From Microbacterium marinilacus (lineage in GTDB: Bacteria > Actinomycetota > Actinomycetes > Actinomycetales > Microbacteriaceae): a DNA stretch of 64,000 nucleotides. Shown piece by piece: positions 44,465 through 54,486 of this stretch; position 1 is the first letter of the stretch, and each line of letters starts with the position of its first letter. The stretch is from contig NZ_JAIJZW010000002.1 in assembly GCF_019753765.1 (NCBI RefSeq), forward strand, positions 382,446-446,445. Direction: 5' to 3'. Both the position numbers and the translations under genes were made by a program. Below the pieces are notes generated by a model. The model saw nothing but the letters and a program-made list of their open reading frames with translations. It searched no databases and was not told the DNA's origin.

Positions 44465-46282
44465 TCAGTCCCGACGGTGGCGCGGCTTGCGCGCAGGGCG
44501 CTCATCGCCCCGGTCGTCGCGCCGGTCACGGCCCCCGTCGTACGAGCGGCGGTCGCCGTCGCGCTGAGGACGGCGACCCGGTGCTCCTCGATCCGGCTTG
44601 ATTTCGATCAGCTTCCCCGAGATGCGGGTGTCGCGCAGCTTCTCGAGAACGCGGCGGTCGAGGCCTGCAGGCAGCTCGACGATCGAGAAGTCCGGCCGGA
44701 TCGCGATCGCGCCGAAGTCGTCGCGACCGAGCCCGCCCTCGTTCGCGAGGGCGCCGACGATCTGGCGCGGCTCCACGCGGTGCCGTCGACCCACCTCGAT
44801 GCGGTACGGCTCGTAGTCGCCGCGGCCGCGCCGCGGCGGGCGGTCCTCGCGCTGCTCGCGGCCGCCGGTGCGCTCCCGGGGCGGACGGTTGTCGCGCGCG
44901 ACCGCGGCGGCGAGCGCGTCGTCGCCCGCCTCCAGGAGCAGCGGCTGATCGCCCTGCGCCACGATCGCCAGCGCGGCCGCCACGTCGACCTCCGGGACGT
45001 CGTGGTTGCGCACGTAGTGGGCGATCACATCGCGGTAGACGTCGAGGCGGCCGGTGTCCTGCAGCGCCTCGGTGATCGCGTCGTCGAACCTGGCCAGGCG
45101 GGTGCTGTTGACGTCCTCCGCCGTGGGCAGCTGCATCTGCGTCGGCTGCTGGCGGGTCGCCTTCTCGATGTGGCCGAGCAGGTAGCGCTCGCGCGGGGTG
45201 ATGAAGCTGATGGCGTCGCCCGTGCGGCCGGCGCGGCCGGTGCGGCCGATCCGGTGCACATACGACTCGGTGTCGGTGGGGATGTCGAAGTTCACGACGT
45301 GGCTGATGCGCTCCACGTCGAGTCCGCGTGCGGCGACGTCCGTCGCGACGAGGATGTCGAGCTTCGCCTCCTTGAGCTGGTTCACGGTCCGCTCGCGCAG
45401 GTTCTGCGGGATGTCGCCGTTGATCGCCGCAGCCGAGTACCCGCGGGCGCGCAGCTTCTCGGCGAGCGTCTCGGTCTCGTTCTTGGTGCGGACGAACACG
45501 ATCATCCCGTCGAAGTTCTCGACCTCGAGGATGCGGGTGAGGGCGTCGACCTTCTGGGCGTAGGAGACGACCAGGTACCGCTGCGTGATGTTCGCGTTCG
45601 TGGCCGTCTTCGACTTCACGGAGATCTCCTCCGGGTCGCGCAGGTACTGCTGCGCGATGCGCCGGATCTGCGGCGGCATCGTGGCGGAGAAGAGCGCGAC
45701 CTGCTTCTCCTCGGGGGTCTGCGACAGGATCTGCTCGACGTCCTCGGCGAAGCCCATCTTGAGCATCTCGTCGGCCTCGTCCAGCACCAGGTAATCGAGC
45801 TCGGAGAGGTCCAGCGTGCCCTTCGCGAGGTGATCCATGACGCGGCCGGGCGTGCCGACGACGATCTGCACGCCGCGTCGCAGCGCCGAGAGCTGGACGC
45901 CGTAGCCCTGACCGCCGTAGACCGGCAGCAGGCGCACGTCGGGCATCTGCGTCGCGTACGACTCGAACGCCTCGGCCACCTGGAGCGCCAGCTCGCGCGT
46001 GGGCGCGAGCACGAGCGCCTGCGGGATCTTGCGCGCCGTGTCGAGCCGCTCGAGGATCGGCAGCGCGAACGCCGCGGTCTTGCCGGTGCCCGTCTGCGCC
46101 ATGCCGACGACGTCACGACCGCTCAGGAGCGTGGGGATCGTGGCCCGCTGGATGGGCGAGGGCGTCTCGTAGCCGAGCTCACGGATGGCCGACAGCACCG
46201 ACCCCGTGATCCCGAGCTCCTCGAAGCCGGGCTCGGCGGGGGCGTCGGTCGGCTCGGGCTGGTCGGCGTCTCGTGTGCTCAC
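44465..46282 (-). CDS. deaD: DEAD-box RNA helicase (DeaD/CsdA type)
   Basis: ATP-dependent RNA unwinding in ribosome assembly and mRNA turnover. 605 residues. Q motif and motif I (AQTGTGKTAAF), Ia (PTRELALQV), Ib (TPGRVMDH), II (LDEADEM), III (SATMP), IV (IVFVRTKNET), V (ATDVAARGLDV) and VI (HRIGRTGRAGRTG) are all present. A DbpA-like RNA-binding domain (about 480-560) and an Arg/Asp/Gly-rich tail follow. The GTG at 46282 lies six bases after TAGCGT. Confidence 0.96.
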   Translation of the reverse strand: MSTRDADQPEPTDAPAEPGFEELGITGSVLSAIRELGYETPSPIQRATIPTLLSGRDVVGMAQTGTGKTAAFALPILERLDTARKIPQALVLAPTRELALQVAEAFESYATQMPDVRLLPVYGGQGYGVQLSALRRGVQIVVGTPGRVMDHLAKGTLDLSELDYLVLDEADEMLKMGFAEDVEQILSQTPEEKQVALFSATMPPQIRRIAQQYLRDPEEISVKSKTATNANITQRYLVVSYAQKVDALTRILEVENFDGMIVFVRTKNETETLAEKLRARGYSAAAINGDIPQNLRERTVNQLKEAKLDILVATDVAARGLDVERISHVVNFDIPTDTESYVHRIGRTGRAGRTGDAISFITPRERYLLGHIEKATRQQPTQMQLPTAEDVNSTRLARFDDAITEALQDTGRLDVYRDVIAHYVRNHDVPEVDVAAALAIVAQGDQPLLLEAGDDALAAAVARDNRPPRERTGGREQREDRPPRRGRGDYEPYRIEVGRRHRVEPRQIVGALANEGGLGRDDFGAIAIRPDFSIVELPAGLDRRVLEKLRDTRISGKLIEIKPDRGAPGRRPQRDGDRRSYDGGRDRRDDRGDERPARKPRHRRD

Positions 46283-46288
46283 CCGCCA

Positions 46289-46294
46289 ACGCTA
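46289..46294 (-). promoter_or_regulatory. TAGCGT -10, leaderless deaD
   Basis: Minus-strand TAGCGT, six bases (TGGCGG), then GTG 46282. Confidence 0.55.
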
Positions 46295-46349
46295 CCGTCC
46301 GCGGATGTGCGAACGCCGGATCGCGCCGCCCGTCGGGCCGCCCGCCGCG

Positions 46350-48047
46350 TCAGCTCGTCGTGAGGGCCTGGATGCGCTCCTTCACCTGGCGGCGCAGCAC
46401 CTTGCCGATCATCGACTTGGGCAGCTCGTCGACGACGAAGATGCGGCGCGGCACCTTGTACGGCGTGAGGATCCCGCGGACGAAGGCACGCACGGCCTCG
46501 ACGTCGATCTCGGCGCCCTCGTCGGCGACGACGGCGGCGACGACCTCCTCGCCGCTGTGCGGGCTGACGAGCCCGACGACCGCCGCATCGGCCACGTCGG
46601 GGTGCTGGCGCAGCGCGTTCTCGACCTCCGTCGGGGCGACGTTGAAGCCGCCGGTGATGATGAGCTCCTTGATCCGGTCGACGATCCGCACGAAACCGGC
46701 GTCGTCGATGGTGACGATGTCTCCCGTGCGGAACCATCCGTCGACGAACACCGTCTCGGTCTCCTCGGGCTTGCCGTAGTAGCCGCCGAACACCTGCGGC
46801 CCGCGCACCAGCAGCTCGCCAGGCTGGCCGGGCTCGACGTCGCGCGTCGGGTCGTCCGGGTCGACCACGCGGCATTCGGTGCCGGGCAGCGGCAGGCCGA
46901 TGCTGCCGGCGACGCGATGCGTCGCGACCGGGTTCGCCATGAGGACCGGGGAGCACTCGCTGAGCCCGTATCCCTCGACGAGGAACCCGCCGGACTCGGC
47001 CTCGAACGGCTCGACGAGCTCCGCGGACAGCGCCATCGCGCCCGAGATCGCGATCTCGGTGCCGGCGAGCGAGACGCCCCGCTCCTTCGCGCGCTTCAGC
47101 AGCCGCTCGGCGATGGGCGGGACCAGCGGCAGGAAGGTCGCGGGATGTCTTCTCACCGCGTCGAGCACCATGTCCGGGTCGAACTTCGGGAACAGCACCA
47201 GCCGCGCGCCCATCGACATCGCGAACGTGAGGCACAGCGTCAGTCCGTAGGCGTGGAACATCGGCAGCACCGCGTACACGCTGGTGCCGCGCCCTCGCGC
47301 GATGGTCGGCACCCACGCCCGAGCCTGCGCGGCGTTCGCGAGCAGGTTGCGGTGGGTCAGGGCCGCGCCCTTCGGGGTGCCCGTGGTGCCGGAGGTGTAC
47401 TGGATGATCGCGAGGTCGTCGGTGGCGGGGCGCGGATGGGACGCCGGAAGGGGAGAGGGATCCAGCAGCTCCTCCCAGCGGATCGCGCCGCGCACCTTCT
47501 CCGTGAGCTGGGCGCGGGCCTCGCGGGCCTTCGCGATCGGCAGGCGCAGGGCGGCCCGTGTCGTGAGCGGCATCGCCCGGGTCACGTCGACGGAGACGAG
47601 CGTGCCGACGGCGAGATCGGCCGGGAAGTCCTGGATCGTCCGGGCGACCTTGCTCCAGACGATGGCGTGCTTCGCGCCGTGATCCTCGAACTGCTTGCGC
47701 ATCTCGCGTGCGGTGTAGAGCGGGTTGTGCTCGACCGCGACGGCGCCGAGCCGCAGGACCGCGTAGAACGCGACGATGTGCTGCGGGCAGTTGGGCAGCA
47801 CGATCGCGACGGGGTCGCCTTTACGCACGCCTCGCGCGTGCAATCCCGCGGCCGCTCGGTCGATGGCCGTGTTGAGCTCGGCGTAACTGGTCGTCCGCCC
47901 GAAGAACTGGAGCGCCGGCGCATCGGGGAACTCCGCCCCGGACGCCGCCACCAGATCGAGGAGCGAGCCGGAGACGGGCTCGAGGTCGGCGGGCACGCCG
48001 TCTGCGTAGCTGCTCACCCAGGGACGCGGCGGATCGTACGTGGTCAC
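46350..48047 (-). CDS. fadD: Long-chain fatty acid-CoA ligase
   Basis: Adenylate-forming enzyme activating fatty acids. 565 residues. Core motifs are YTSGTTGTPKGAALTHRN (P-loop, A3), EGYGLSECSP (A5), ELLVRGPQVFGGYY, WFRTGDIVTIDDAGFVRIVD (A7) and the catalytic Lys in LPKSMIGKVLRR (A10). The first 40 residues match FadD proteins. The GTG at 48047 follows TAGGCT plus six bases. It is divergent from gatC and lies downstream of nothing obvious. The chain-length preference cannot be read from sequence. Confidence 0.93.
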   Translation of the reverse strand: MTTYDPPRPWVSSYADGVPADLEPVSGSLLDLVAASGAEFPDAPALQFFGRTTSYAELNTAIDRAAAGLHARGVRKGDPVAIVLPNCPQHIVAFYAVLRLGAVAVEHNPLYTAREMRKQFEDHGAKHAIVWSKVARTIQDFPADLAVGTLVSVDVTRAMPLTTRAALRLPIAKAREARAQLTEKVRGAIRWEELLDPSPLPASHPRPATDDLAIIQYTSGTTGTPKGAALTHRNLLANAAQARAWVPTIARGRGTSVYAVLPMFHAYGLTLCLTFAMSMGARLVLFPKFDPDMVLDAVRRHPATFLPLVPPIAERLLKRAKERGVSLAGTEIAISGAMALSAELVEPFEAESGGFLVEGYGLSECSPVLMANPVATHRVAGSIGLPLPGTECRVVDPDDPTRDVEPGQPGELLVRGPQVFGGYYGKPEETETVFVDGWFRTGDIVTIDDAGFVRIVDRIKELIITGGFNVAPTEVENALRQHPDVADAAVVGLVSPHSGEEVVAAVVADEGAEIDVEAVRAFVRGILTPYKVPRRIFVVDELPKSMIGKVLRRQVKERIQALTTS

Positions 48048-48053
48048 CCGACC

Positions 48054-48059
48054 AGCCTA
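48054..48059 (-). promoter_or_regulatory. TAGGCT -10, leaderless fadD
   Basis: Minus-strand TAGGCT, six bases (GGTCGG), then GTG 48047. Confidence 0.55.
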
Positions 48060-48127
48060 TTGCGGCGCCCCGGTCCCGTGCGGAGCCCCGCCCGGTGCGC
48101 GGCTCCGGTGGCCCACTCCTCACCGCG

Positions 48128-48133
48128 TAGACT
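48128..48133 (+). promoter_or_regulatory. TAGACT -10, leaderless gatCAB
   Basis: TAGACT, six bases (CGCGGG), then GTG 48140. Divergent from the fadD promoter about 70 bases away. Confidence 0.6.
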
Positions 48134-48139
48134 CGCGGG

Positions 48140-48439
48140 GTGTCTGAAATCACCCCCGATCTCGTGCGCCATCTCGGTGTGCTCGCCCGGATCCAGCTGA
48201 GCGACGAGGAGGTGACCCGCCTGACCGGAGAGCTCGACGCGATCGTCGACAACATCGCCAAGGTCTCGCAGGTCGCGACCCCGGATGTGCCGGCGACGAG
48301 CCACCCGATCCCGATGCAGAACGTCTTCCGGCCCGACGAGGTCACCGAGACGCTGACCACCGCGCAGGCGCTGCAGAACGCGCCCGACGCAGACGGGTCG
48401 CGCTTCCGCGTGACCGCGATCCTGGGGGAGGAGCAGTGA
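48140..48439 (+). CDS. gatC: Asp-tRNA(Asn)/Glu-tRNA(Gln) amidotransferase subunit C
   Basis: Small subunit that stabilises GatA in the tRNA-dependent amidotransferase. 99 residues with [32 protein letters not shown] and the family-typical [16 protein letters not shown]. The GTG start is leaderless-type. It overlaps gatA by four bases (GTGA). Confidence 0.95.
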   Translation: MSEITPDLVRHLGVLARIQLSDEEVTRLTGELDAIVDNIAKVSQVATPDVPATSHPIPMQNVFRPDEVTETLTTAQALQNAPDADGSRFRVTAILGEEQ

Positions 48440-49968
48440 CCACGGACATCACCCGCCTGAGCGCTGCCCAGCTCGCGGAGAGGCTGGCCGCGCGCGAGGT
48501 CTCGAGCGTCGAGGCGACCCGGGCCCACCTCGACCGTATCGCCGCCGTCGACGGCGACGTGCACGCGTTCCTGCACGTGTCGGACCGCGCGCTGGACGTC
48601 GCGGCCGACATCGACCGCCGTCGCGCCGCGCGCGAGGAGCTCGGCGAGCTCGCCGGCGTGCCGCTCGCGGTGAAGGACGTGCTGGTCACGACCGACATGC
48701 CGTCGACGTCCGGTTCGAAGATCCTCGAGGGCTACATGTCGCCGTACGACGCGACCGTCGTGGCGCGCTCCCGCGCCGCCGGTCTCGTGCCGCTGGGCAA
48801 GACGAACATGGACGAGTTCGCAATGGGGTCGTCGACCGAGCACTCGGCGTACGGACCGACCCGCAACCCGTGGGATCTCGGGCGCATCCCGGGCGGGTCC
48901 GGGGGCGGCTCGGCGGCGGCCGTCGCGGCGTTCGAAGCCCCGTTGGCGCTGGGCTCCGACACGGGCGGCTCCATCCGCCAGCCCGCGCATGTGACCGGCA
49001 CGGTCGGCGTGAAGCCGACGTACGGCGGGGTGAGCCGGTACGGCGCGATCGCGCTCGCGTCGAGCCTGGACCAGGTGGGGCCCGTGACGCGCACGGTGCT
49101 CGACGCCGGCCTGCTGCACGACGTCATCGGCGGTCACGACGTGCACGACGCCACGTCGCTGCCGGATGCGTGGCCGTCCTTCGCGGAGGCCGCCCGCGAG
49201 GGTGCGCGCGGAGACGTGCTGAAGGGCCTGCGGATCGGCGTCGTGAAGGAGCTCCCTGACAGCGGCTTCCAGCCAGGCGTCGCGGCCTCGTTCCGCGAGT
49301 CGCTGGCCAGGCTCGAGGCGCAGGGCGCGGAGATCGTCGAGATCAGCGCCCCGCACTTCGAGTACGCCGTCGCCGCGTACTACCTGATCCTGCCCGCCGA
49401 GGCGTCGAGCAACCTCGCGAAGTTCGACTCCGTGCGCTTCGGCATGCGCCTGGACGTGCCGGGAGGCACCGTGGAGGACGTCATGTCCGCGACCCGCGAC
49501 GCGGGCTTCGGCCCCGAGGTCAAGCGGCGCATCATCCTCGGCACCTACGCGCTGTCGGCGGGCTACTACGACGCCTACTACGGCAGCGCGCAGAAGGTGC
49601 GGACGCTGATCCAGCGCGACTTCGACCAGGCCTTCCGCTCGGTCGACGTCGTCGCCACGCCGTCCGCTCCGACGACCGCCTTCAGGATCGGCGAGAAGAT
49701 CGACGACCCGCTGTCGATGTACCTCAACGACCTGACGACCATCCCCGCGAACCTCGCAGGCGTGCCGGGGATCTCCGTGCCGTCGGGCCTCGCGGCCGAG
49801 GACGGCCTGCCGGTCGGCATCCAGTTCCTCGCCCCCGCCCGCGAGGACGCGCGGCTCTACCGCGTGGGCGCGGCGCTGGAGGCGTTGCTCGTCGACGAGT
49901 GGGGCGGCTCGCTGTTGGACCGCGCCCCCGACCTGACCGGAAACGACGTGAAGGGGGCGACCCGCTGA
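48436..49968 (+). CDS. gatA: Asp-tRNA(Asn)/Glu-tRNA(Gln) amidotransferase subunit A
   Basis: Amidase subunit that releases ammonia from glutamine. 510 residues. The Ser-cisSer-Lys triad is readable: Lys in [10 protein letters not shown], and both serines in the [13 protein letters not shown] and [11 protein letters not shown] region. The GTG start overlaps the gatC stop, and the stop overlaps the gatB start by one base. Confidence 0.97.
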   Translation: MTTDITRLSAAQLAERLAAREVSSVEATRAHLDRIAAVDGDVHAFLHVSDRALDVAADIDRRRAAREELGELAGVPLAVKDVLVTTDMPSTSGSKILEGYMSPYDATVVARSRAAGLVPLGKTNMDEFAMGSSTEHSAYGPTRNPWDLGRIPGGSGGGSAAAVAAFEAPLALGSDTGGSIRQPAHVTGTVGVKPTYGGVSRYGAIALASSLDQVGPVTRTVLDAGLLHDVIGGHDVHDATSLPDAWPSFAEAAREGARGDVLKGLRIGVVKELPDSGFQPGVAASFRESLARLEAQGAEIVEISAPHFEYAVAAYYLILPAEASSNLAKFDSVRFGMRLDVPGGTVEDVMSATRDAGFGPEVKRRIILGTYALSAGYYDAYYGSAQKVRTLIQRDFDQAFRSVDVVATPSAPTTAFRIGEKIDDPLSMYLNDLTTIPANLAGVPGISVPSGLAAEDGLPVGIQFLAPAREDARLYRVGAALEALLVDEWGGSLLDRAPDLTGNDVKGATR

Positions 49969-51491
49969 TGGCCCGCGCCAAGCTGATGGACTTCGACAAG
50001 GCGCTGGAGCTGTTCGAGCCGGTGATCGGCCTCGAGGTGCACGTCGAGCTCAACACGAGGACCAAGATGTTCTCGCCGGCGGCCAACCCCGCCCATGCGG
50101 ACAACCACGACGCCGAGCCCAACACGCTCGTGGCGCCGGTCGACATGGGCCTCCCCGGCTCGATGCCGACCGTGAACGCGGAGGCGATCCGCTCGTCGAT
50201 CAGCCTCGGCCTGGCCCTGGGCTGCTCGATCGCGCCGTCCAGCCGCTTCGCCCGGAAGAACTACTTCTACCCCGATCTCGGCAAGAACTACCAGATCAGC
50301 CAGTACGACGAGCCCATCGCGTTCGAGGGTCAGGTCGAGGTCGAGCTGTCGGACGGCGAGATCGTCACGGTGCCGATCGAGCGTGCCCACATGGAGGAGG
50401 ACGCCGGCAAGCTGACCCACGTCGGCGGCGCCACCGGTCGCATCCAGGGCGCCGAGTACTCCCTCGTGGACTACAACCGCGCCGGCGTGCCGCTCGTCGA
50501 GATCGTCACGAAGCCGATCTTCGGCGCCGAGCACCGCGCGCCCGAGCTCGCCAAGGCCTACCTCGCGACGATCCGCGACATCGCGATCGCTCTGGGCATC
50601 TCCGAGGCGCGCATGGAGCGCGGCAACATCCGGTGCGACGCGAACGTCTCGCTGCGCCCGCGCGGCGCCGAGAGGCTCGGCACGCGCACCGAGACGAAGA
50701 ACGTCAACTCGATGCGCTCGGTCGAGCGGGCGGTGCGCTACGAGATCCAGCGGCAGGCCGCGATCCTCGAGGCCGGCGGGACGATCACGCAGGAGACCCG
50801 CCACTGGCACGAGGACACCGGCGAGACCTCGCCCGGTCGTCCGAAGTCCGACGCGGACGACTACCGCTACTTCCCGGAGCCCGACCTGCTGCCCGTCGAG
50901 CCGTCGGCGGAGCTGATCGACGAGCTGCGTGCAGCGCTCCCCGAGCAGCCGGCAGAGCGTCGTCGCCGGCTGAAGGCCGAGTGGGGCTTCACCGACCTGG
51001 AGTTCCAGGACGTCGCCAACGGCGGCCTGCTGGCCGAGGTGCAGGCGACGGTCGCGGCCGGCGCTACCCCCGCGGCGGCGCGCAAGTGGTGGACCGGTGA
51101 GATCACGCGCGTCGCGAACGTCGAGGGCCGGGAGCCCGCCGAGCTCGTGACGCCGGAGAACGTCGCCGCGCTGCAGGGGCTCATCGACGAGGGAACGCTC
51201 ACCGACAAGCTGGCCCGACAGGTGCTCGAGGGCGTCATCGCCGGCGAGGGCACCCCGCAGCAGGTCGTCGACGCCCGCGGTCTCGCGGTCGTGTCGGACG
51301 ACGGCGCGCTGATCGCCGCGATCGACGAGGCGCTGGCCTCGCAGCCGGACGTGCTCGAGAAGATCCGCGACGGCAAGGTGCAGGCCGCCGGTGCGATCAT
51401 CGGCGCCGTGATGAAGGCGATGAAGGGTCAGGCCGACGCCGCGCGGGTGCGCGAGCTCATCCTGACGCGCGCAGGCGCGGAGGGGGCATAG
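49968..51491 (+). CDS. gatB: Asp-tRNA(Asn)/Glu-tRNA(Gln) amidotransferase subunit B
   Basis: Kinase and tRNA-binding subunit. 507 residues. Signatures are [61 protein letters not shown] and [12 protein letters not shown], with the C-terminal YqeY-like domain (about 340-507). It completes the gatCAB operon and indicates that Gln-tRNA, and possibly Asn-tRNA, is made by transamidation. Confidence 0.97.
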   Translation: MARAKLMDFDKALELFEPVIGLEVHVELNTRTKMFSPAANPAHADNHDAEPNTLVAPVDMGLPGSMPTVNAEAIRSSISLGLALGCSIAPSSRFARKNYFYPDLGKNYQISQYDEPIAFEGQVEVELSDGEIVTVPIERAHMEEDAGKLTHVGGATGRIQGAEYSLVDYNRAGVPLVEIVTKPIFGAEHRAPELAKAYLATIRDIAIALGISEARMERGNIRCDANVSLRPRGAERLGTRTETKNVNSMRSVERAVRYEIQRQAAILEAGGTITQETRHWHEDTGETSPGRPKSDADDYRYFPEPDLLPVEPSAELIDELRAALPEQPAERRRRLKAEWGFTDLEFQDVANGGLLAEVQATVAAGATPAAARKWWTGEITRVANVEGREPAELVTPENVAALQGLIDEGTLTDKLARQVLEGVIAGEGTPQQVVDARGLAVVSDDGALIAAIDEALASQPDVLEKIRDGKVQAAGAIIGAVMKAMKGQADAARVRELILTRAGAEGA

Positions 51492-51528
51492 GCCACGTCT
51501 GACGGGAGCCGCCGCAGGGGCAGCGCCG

Positions 51529-52755
51529 ATGATGCCGCGGGCGCACCGACGGGGTCCGATGTCCCGGCGTGACCGCGGTCGAGCGACGTGGCTCGCGGTC
51601 GCGTCGGTCGGCCTCGCGCTCTGTGCCGGCGCGGCCTCCGCCTCGGCGTCTACCGTGGCGGAGCCGCATGCGGCCGCTGCCGTCGAGGGCTCGGAGCCGT
51701 CCACGCGGAACGAGGTCGCGGCCGCGCTGGCGGGATACATCGTCGACGGGATGTCGACGGACGAGCGCGCCGCGGCCGTCGTGATGGGCCACGTCGGGGG
51801 CACCGACCCCGACCGGCTCGGACGGTACGTCGCCGACGGCCGCCTCGGCGGATTCCTCCTGATGGGCTCGAACGTCCCCGATGACGAGCGCGCGCTACGC
51901 GAGGTGACCGACGCCGTCGACGGCGAGGACGGCGGGCTCCCGCTGCTCGTGGCCATCGACGAGGAGGGCGGGACGGTCGCCCGGCTGCCGTGGGACGACG
52001 GGCCGGCCGGCGTCGAGCTGCAGGGGCGCGACCCCGGCGACGCGGAGGCGGCCTTCGACGAGCGAGGCGGACTGCTGGAGCGTGCGGGGATCACCGTGAA
52101 CTTCGGCATCGTCGCCGACGTCGGCACGCGCACGAGCGGCTTCATCCGGCCTCGCGCGCTCGGCGCGGACGCCGCCGGAGCGTCCGACCGTGTCGCAGCC
52201 GCGGTGGCGGGAGAGCGACCGTATGCGCTCTCGACGCTGAAGCACTTCCCCGGGCACGGCGCCGCGCCGGGCGACTCGCACAGCGTCATCCCGGAGACCT
52301 CTCTGTCGGCGGACGACTGGCGGACGCAGCACGCGCCGCCGTTCGAGGCCGGCATCGAGGCGGGCGCCGAGATGGTCATGACCGGGCATCTGCGGTTCAC
52401 CGAGATCGACGACGCGCCGGCGTCCCTCTCCCCGCGCTGGTACGCGATCCTCCGCGACGACCTGGGGTTCGAGGGCGTCGCGATCACGGACGATCTGGGG
52501 ATGCTGCTGTCCTCCGGTGACGCGCGGTACGCCGACCCGGTGCGCAACGCGGTCACGGCGATCGGGGCCGGCGCCGACATGGTGCTGATGGTCGCGGGGT
52601 CGGACGAGGACACGGCCACGGAGATGGCCGAGGGGATCGCCACCGCCGTCGCCGACGGCGAGCTCCCCGAGGACCGTCTCGCCGAGGCGACCACCCGCGC
52701 GGTGGCGGCGCGCGTACTGGCGTCGGGTCTTCTCGACGGGCCCGAGTTCGACTGA
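51529..52755 (+). CDS. Secreted glycoside hydrolase family 3 (NagZ-like)
   Basis: Beta-N-acetylglucosaminidase-type enzyme of about 408 residues. An N-terminal signal peptide (WLAVASVGLALCAGAASASA) is followed by a GH3 TIM-barrel with LLVAIDEEGGTVARLP, the NagZ hallmark KHFPGHGAAPGDSH and the nucleophile Asp in VAITDDLGM. Export suggests extracellular chitin or wall-fragment hydrolysis, unlike the cytoplasmic NagZ of E. coli. The start could be 51529, 51532 or 51559, and all leave a signal peptide. Confidence 0.9.
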   Translation: MMPRAHRRGPMSRRDRGRATWLAVASVGLALCAGAASASASTVAEPHAAAAVEGSEPSTRNEVAAALAGYIVDGMSTDERAAAVVMGHVGGTDPDRLGRYVADGRLGGFLLMGSNVPDDERALREVTDAVDGEDGGLPLLVAIDEEGGTVARLPWDDGPAGVELQGRDPGDAEAAFDERGGLLERAGITVNFGIVADVGTRTSGFIRPRALGADAAGASDRVAAAVAGERPYALSTLKHFPGHGAAPGDSHSVIPETSLSADDWRTQHAPPFEAGIEAGAEMVMTGHLRFTEIDDAPASLSPRWYAILRDDLGFEGVAITDDLGMLLSSGDARYADPVRNAVTAIGAGADMVLMVAGSDEDTATEMAEGIATAVADGELPEDRLAEATTRAVAARVLASGLLDGPEFD

Positions 52756-52784
52756 GCTCTCAGCGCGATGTCGGCGGTTCGCGG

Positions 52785-52790
52785 GAGAAT
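52785..52790 (+). promoter_or_regulatory. GAGAAT, -10-like hexamer before dinB
   Basis: GAGAAT, six bases (GAGGAC), then ATG 52797. It lacks the initial TA of the common motif, and GAGG could instead act as a Shine-Dalgarno. Confidence 0.3.
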
Positions 52791-52796
52791 GAGGAC

Positions 52797-54059
52797 ATGG
52801 GGCGAGCGGACGGATCGGGGCGCATCGTGTCGTCCGTCGACGCGGACGACACCGGCACCGGCATCCTGCACGTCGACATGGACGCGTTCTATGCGTCGGT
52901 CGAGCTGCTCGACGATCCGTCGCTGAAGGGCAAACCCGTCGTCATCGGTGCGCCGGACGGCCGCTCGGTCGTCTCGAGCGCGTCATACGAGGCGCGCCGA
53001 TTCGGCGTGCGCTCGGCGATGCCGATGGCGCATGCGCTGCGGCTCTGCCCCCAGGCCACCGTGGTGCTGCCGCACTTCGACCGCTATCGGGCGGTGTCGG
53101 CGCAGGTCATGGAGATCTTCCGCGGCTTCACCCCGCTCGTCGAGCCGCTGTCGATCGACGAGGCGTTCCTCGACGTCCGCGGAGCGCGGCGTCTGTGGGG
53201 GAGCCCGGGACGCATCGCGCGACTGATCCGGGAGCGCATCGTCGCGGAGGTCGGCATCACCGCGAGCGTCGGCGTGGCGGCGACGAAGCACGTCGCGAAG
53301 ATGGCGTCGACCATGTCGAAGCCCGACGGCCTGCTGATCGTGCCGGCCGAGCGCACGCAGGAGTTCCTCGACCCGAAGTCGGTGCGGGCGATGTGGGGAG
53401 TGGGCCCGAAGGCGGCCGAGGCGCTGGAAGCGCGGGCGATCCGCACGATCGGAGACGTCCGCAGCACACCGGTCCATGTGCTCGAGCGCGTGGTCGGTCC
53501 GGCCGGCGCGCGGCGCATCTCCGAGCTGGCACGGGGTCTCGACGCGCGGTCGGTCGAGACCGAGCGCGCCGAGAAGAGCATCGGCCACGAGGAGACCTTC
53601 GAGACCGACGTCGCCGACATCGAGGTGCTGCGCGCCGAGCTGCTGCGGCTCTCCGATCGCGTCGGCGTCCGTCTGCGGCGCGCAGGCGTGGAGGCCGCCG
53701 GAGTGGCGATCAAGGTGCGCTTCTCCGACTTCTCGACGATCACCCGGTCGGCGACGCTCGCCGAGCCGTCGGCGGTGGGCCAGCGGATCGCGGAGGCGTC
53801 GCGCGAACTCCTCGCAGGGGTCGACATGCGGCTGCCGGTGCGGCTGATCGGCGTCCGCGCCGAGCGGCTGCGTCCGGCGGGGTCGGGCGGGGCGGCGTTG
53901 TGGGACGACGACGAGGACTGGCGACGCGTCGAGGGGACGCTGGACGACGCGCTCGCGAGGTTCGGCAACGGCGCCGTGACACGAGCGGCGTTCCTCGGGC
54001 GGGGGGAGCGGCCCGTGCATCTGCCGTCGCACCCGCGACCGCCCATGGACTCCGACTGA
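52797..54059 (+). CDS. dinB: DNA polymerase IV (Y family)
   Basis: Translesion polymerase of 420 residues. Palm catalytic residues are in ILHVDMDAFYASVE and LSIDEAFLD. The HhH thumb reads VRAMWGVGPKAAEALEARAI, and a little-finger domain follows (about 250-355). At the place where many actinobacterial DinB proteins carry a beta-clamp motif of QLxLF type, this one has GGAALWDD, which looks degenerate. A non-conserved Pro/His tail follows. Confidence 0.95.
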   Translation: MGRADGSGRIVSSVDADDTGTGILHVDMDAFYASVELLDDPSLKGKPVVIGAPDGRSVVSSASYEARRFGVRSAMPMAHALRLCPQATVVLPHFDRYRAVSAQVMEIFRGFTPLVEPLSIDEAFLDVRGARRLWGSPGRIARLIRERIVAEVGITASVGVAATKHVAKMASTMSKPDGLLIVPAERTQEFLDPKSVRAMWGVGPKAAEALEARAIRTIGDVRSTPVHVLERVVGPAGARRISELARGLDARSVETERAEKSIGHEETFETDVADIEVLRAELLRLSDRVGVRLRRAGVEAAGVAIKVRFSDFSTITRSATLAEPSAVGQRIAEASRELLAGVDMRLPVRLIGVRAERLRPAGSGGAALWDDDEDWRRVEGTLDDALARFGNGAVTRAAFLGRGERPVHLPSHPRPPMDSD

Positions 54060-54064
54060 CGGTT

Positions 54065-54093
54065 CGCCTGCGGTCGGCGGCGTGTCGCAGGCG
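54065..54093 (+). terminator. Hairpin after dinB
   Basis: CGCCTGCG (54065-54072) and CGCAGGCG (54086-54093) form an 8-bp stem with a 13-base loop, starting 6 bases after the dinB stop. Confidence 0.4.
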
Positions 54094-54153
54094 GCGAGTC
54101 CCGCGCCGACGGCCGAGACGGCGCCGGCCCTCCCGCTACGCGCTCGCTCCGCC

Positions 54154-54159
54154 TAGGGT
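54154..54159 (+). promoter_or_regulatory. TAGGGT -10, leaderless GerW-like gene
   Basis: TAGGGT, six bases (GTAGTC), then ATG 54166. Confidence 0.55.
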
Positions 54160-54165
54160 GTAGTC

Positions 54166-54486
54166 ATGCCCAACATCGCACTGGAACTCGGTAAGGCGTC
54201 CGCGAACATCGGCGTGAAGAGCGCCTACGGCGAGCAGCAGGACGTCGACGGGGTGCGCGTCATCCCCGTCGCCGCGACCTGGTCCGGGTTCGGGGGCGGG
54301 TCGGACGACGCCGGCAACGGCGGCGGCGGTGGCGGCGGCTTCTCGGCGCCCGTCGGAGCGTACATCCGTCGCGGCGACACGATCGTGTTCGAGCCGAACG
54401 TGGTGTCGCTGATCGCCGTGTCGATCCCGTTCGTGTGGGTCGCCGGCCGGGTGCTCGCCCGCATCATCCGTGCCCTCAAGAAGTAG
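54166..54486 (+). CDS. GerW/YtfJ-family-like protein
   Basis: 106 residues. The pattern VDGVRVIPVAATWSGFGGG, a Gly run (about 52-58), then APVGAYIRRGDTIVF matches the GerW/YtfJ family, known from Bacillus spores and widespread in actinobacteria without sporulation. A hydrophobic C-terminal stretch (about 80-97) may anchor it to the membrane. The function outside spores is unknown. Its last codons overlap the start of the P-loop kinase gene. Confidence 0.72.
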   Translation: MPNIALELGKASANIGVKSAYGEQQDVDGVRVIPVAATWSGFGGGSDDAGNGGGGGGGFSAPVGAYIRRGDTIVFEPNVVSLIAVSIPFVWVAGRVLARIIRALKK

